A stretch of DNA of 7,535 nt, taken from NCBI GenBank assembly GCA_021789095.1, contig JAJYJX010000118.1:1-7535 (forward strand). The letters run 5' to 3'. Both the position numbers and the translations under genes were made by a program. Under the pieces are notes generated by a model, which saw only the letters and a list, made by a program, of their open reading frames with translations, searched no databases and had not been told where the DNA came from. This document shows, piece by piece, positions 6,144 to 7,535 of this stretch. How positions within the stretch are numbered: the first letter of the stretch is position 1; every line of letters starts with the position of its first letter. The DNA is from a bacterium (lineage in GTDB: Bacteria > JAMCPX01).

Positions 6144-7043
6144 TTATCCGTTGTGCGGCTGTTTATAAACATTTATCATGTCTTTTATAGTTTGTTCTAT
6201 TGGTATTTCCTCTGACCAGCCGAGCTTTTTTAAGCGCTGGTTATCACCGACAAAAAGCAGGGGATCAACAGAGCGTTTTAATGAGTCCGCATGTTTGATC
6301 CGGATCGAATGGCCGGTCAGATTCGTAAGATAACTAATAATTTCATCGATTGAATGTGCCTTGCCGGAGCAGACATTATAAACATCTCCGGATCGTGCTT
6401 TCTGCACAAGAATATGATATGCCCTTACAACATCCCGCACATCGGTAAAGTCCCTTTTTGTGTGCGTAATTCCAAGCTCGAGGGCAGGCTGTTTTAAGGC
6501 AAATGCTCTGACCAGTTTCGGTATGATAAATGATTCAGATTGTCCAGGCCCGGTATGGTTAAAAGAACGAGTGATGACGATGTTCAGGCCATCTGCGATA
6601 TACTTATAAGAGATCATTTCCCCTGCAGCCTTACTTGCTCCGTAATGATTGGCCGGGACAAGAGGCTGGTTTTCTGTTATAGGCTGATGTTTTTCAGATA
6701 CGATGCCGTATACATTCGATGTGCTTACATACAAAATCTTTGGATTGATACCTGCCTTTTGTACAGCCTCATAAAGGTTTAATGTACCAAGAGCATGAAC
6801 CGTATAATATTCGCTCATCTTATCGTGGGCCACATTTGCGATACCTGCAAGATGATAGATCTCATCAGGCTGAACATCTTTTATAATACTACTCAGCTTA
6901 TCTTTATCAGTTATGTCTGCCTGAAAGGTATCTTTATCATGGCAGTTATGATCAATGCCGAAAACATCATTCCCGAGCGAGAGTAAACGTTGCTTTAAAT
7001 AATTTCCTACAAACCCGCTTATGCCTGTTATAAGGGACTTCAT
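6144..7043 (-). CDS. rmd: GDP-4-dehydro-6-deoxy-D-mannose reductase (SDR family)
   Basis: The 299-residue protein is an extended short-chain dehydrogenase of normal length for Rmd (about 300). It shows the NAD(P)-binding GISGFVG near the N-terminus (7-13), the HLAG motif (64-67), the catalytic serine/threonine in YVSTSNVYG (105-113), and Tyr134 with Lys138 in YGASK. The later stretch RDFTDVRDVVRAYHIL and YNVCSGKAHSIDEI is typical of Rmd and related GDP-sugar enzymes. It would reduce the 4-keto sugar made by Gmd to GDP-D-rhamnose in the cytosol, a precursor for O-antigen or other surface glycans. Its ATG overlaps the gmd stop as ATGA (7043-7040), so the two are translationally coupled. A related epimerase or reductase making another GDP-6-deoxyhexose cannot be excluded; a GDP-L-fucose synthase looks less likely. 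Confidence 0.87.
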   Translation of the reverse strand: MKSLITGISGFVGNYLKQRLLSLGNDVFGIDHNCHDKDTFQADITDKDKLSSIIKDVQPDEIYHLAGIANVAHDKMSEYYTVHALGTLNLYEAVQKAGINPKILYVSTSNVYGIVSEKHQPITENQPLVPANHYGASKAAGEMISYKYIADGLNIVITRSFNHTGPGQSESFIIPKLVRAFALKQPALELGITHTKRDFTDVRDVVRAYHILVQKARSGDVYNVCSGKAHSIDEIISYLTNLTGHSIRIKHADSLKRSVDPLLFVGDNQRLKKLGWSEEIPIEQTIKDMINVYKQPHNG

Positions 7044-7535
7044 TTCTTTAACATGGAGACCCTGTTCAGATCAGCCTCTGTCATAATCTCAACAAGCTTC
7101 TTAAAGCTTGTTTTGGGCTGCCAGCCGAGTACTTTTTTTGCCTTGGTGCAATCACCGAGGAGTTCATTGACCTCGGCAGGTCTGTAAAATCTTTTTATGC
7201 TTCTCGCAAGGACTTTCCCGGTCTTTCTGTCTCTGGCGGTCTCTTTGTAACCTTTACCCTCCCATACCAGCTTGAAGCCTGCATATTCAAATGCGTGAGT
7301 AACAAAATCTCTTACACTGTTGTTCTTACCTGTAGCTACGACATAATTATCGGGCCTTTTCTGCTGAAGCATAAGCCACATTGATTCAACATACTCGGGA
7401 GCATACCCCCAGTCGCGACAGGCATCAAGGGTCCCAAGCTCTAAAATCTTCAGTAATCCGTACCTTATTCTTGCCGCTGCATCCGTGATCTTTCGTGTTA
7501 CGAACTCAATGCCGCGCAGCGGGGATTCATGGTTG
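7040..7535 (-). CDS. gmd: GDP-mannose 4,6-dehydratase, C-terminal part (start beyond window)
   Basis: The frame is open through the right edge, so only the last 164 residues are present; the full enzyme is usually about 340-370. The visible part begins NHESPLRGIEFVTRKIT, followed by LGTLDACRDWGYAPEYVESMW, VVATGKNNSVRDF, FYRPAEVNELLGD and KAKKVLGWQPKTSFKKLV, all signatures of the Gmd C-terminal substrate-binding half. The catalytic Tyr/Lys and nucleotide-binding N-terminus lie outside. Gmd converts GDP-D-mannose to GDP-4-dehydro-6-deoxy-D-mannose, the substrate of the next gene, with which it overlaps by four bases (ATGA). An internal ATG at 7381 begins a shorter frame, but homology continues upstream of it to the edge, so it is not the start. 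Confidence 0.95.
   Translation of the reverse strand, partial: NHESPLRGIEFVTRKITDAAARIRYGLLKILELGTLDACRDWGYAPEYVESMWLMLQQKRPDNYVVATGKNNSVRDFVTHAFEYAGFKLVWEGKGYKETARDRKTGKVLARSIKRFYRPAEVNELLGDCTKAKKVLGWQPKTSFKKLVEIMTEADLNRVSMLKK

Noticed and set aside
6160-6171. 12-bp palindrome TGTTTATAAACA
   Set aside because: It is in the last codons of the rmd-like gene in AT-rich DNA and is short enough to be chance.
7091-7112. Perfect 9-bp inverted repeat AACAAGCTT with a 4-nt loop
   Set aside because: It encodes the conserved Gmd segment KTSFKKLV, so the symmetry is explained by coding, and no transcript ends are expected there.

Overview
The window looks like chromosomal DNA from an anaerobic, Gram-negative, non-enterobacterial organism of moderate GC content. 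A Desulfobacterota- or Nitrospirota-like lineage is my best guess, because the protein styles (a PEP-synthase-like protein next to a Cache/PAS histidine kinase, a long UPF0324 transporter, a small four/five-Cys protein) and the free use of ATA and AGG codons fit. No rRNA or marker gene is present, so the taxonomy is only an inference. I see no mobile element, CRISPR array, tRNA or rRNA.

Layout. (1) Positions 1-4151, minus strand: a two-gene signalling-type unit. A PEP-synthase-like protein carries the ATP-grasp and phosphohistidine domains but not the usual PEP/pyruvate barrel. It is followed after 5 nt by a membrane sensor histidine kinase (Cache, PAS, H-box) that runs off the left edge. A strong sigma70-type promoter and a 12-codon leader ORF with a near-ideal Shine-Dalgarno sequence sit at the head of this unit. 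(2) Positions 4152-4463: an AT-rich divergent intergenic region with candidate promoters both ways and a dyad that could be an operator. (3) Positions 4464-6049, plus strand: a UPF0324/YeiH-type membrane transporter and, 8 nt downstream, a 72-aa Cys-rich protein. (4) Positions 6050-6143: a convergent spacer with a long stem-loop. (5) Positions 6144-7535, minus strand: an rmd-like reductase and the 3' part of gmd, overlapping by ATGA, which together would make a GDP-6-deoxyhexose, most likely GDP-D-rhamnose, for surface polysaccharide.

How they work together. The dikinase-like protein and the kinase are probably co-translated and may form one signalling or metabolic control module. The transporter and Cys-rich protein form a second unit. 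The sugar-nucleotide genes are an independent third unit that converges on the second. The most unusual element is the dikinase-like protein: all the parts for making a phosphohistidine from ATP are visible, but the expected acceptor-substrate domain is absent and an unassigned C-terminal domain of about 285 residues takes its place.
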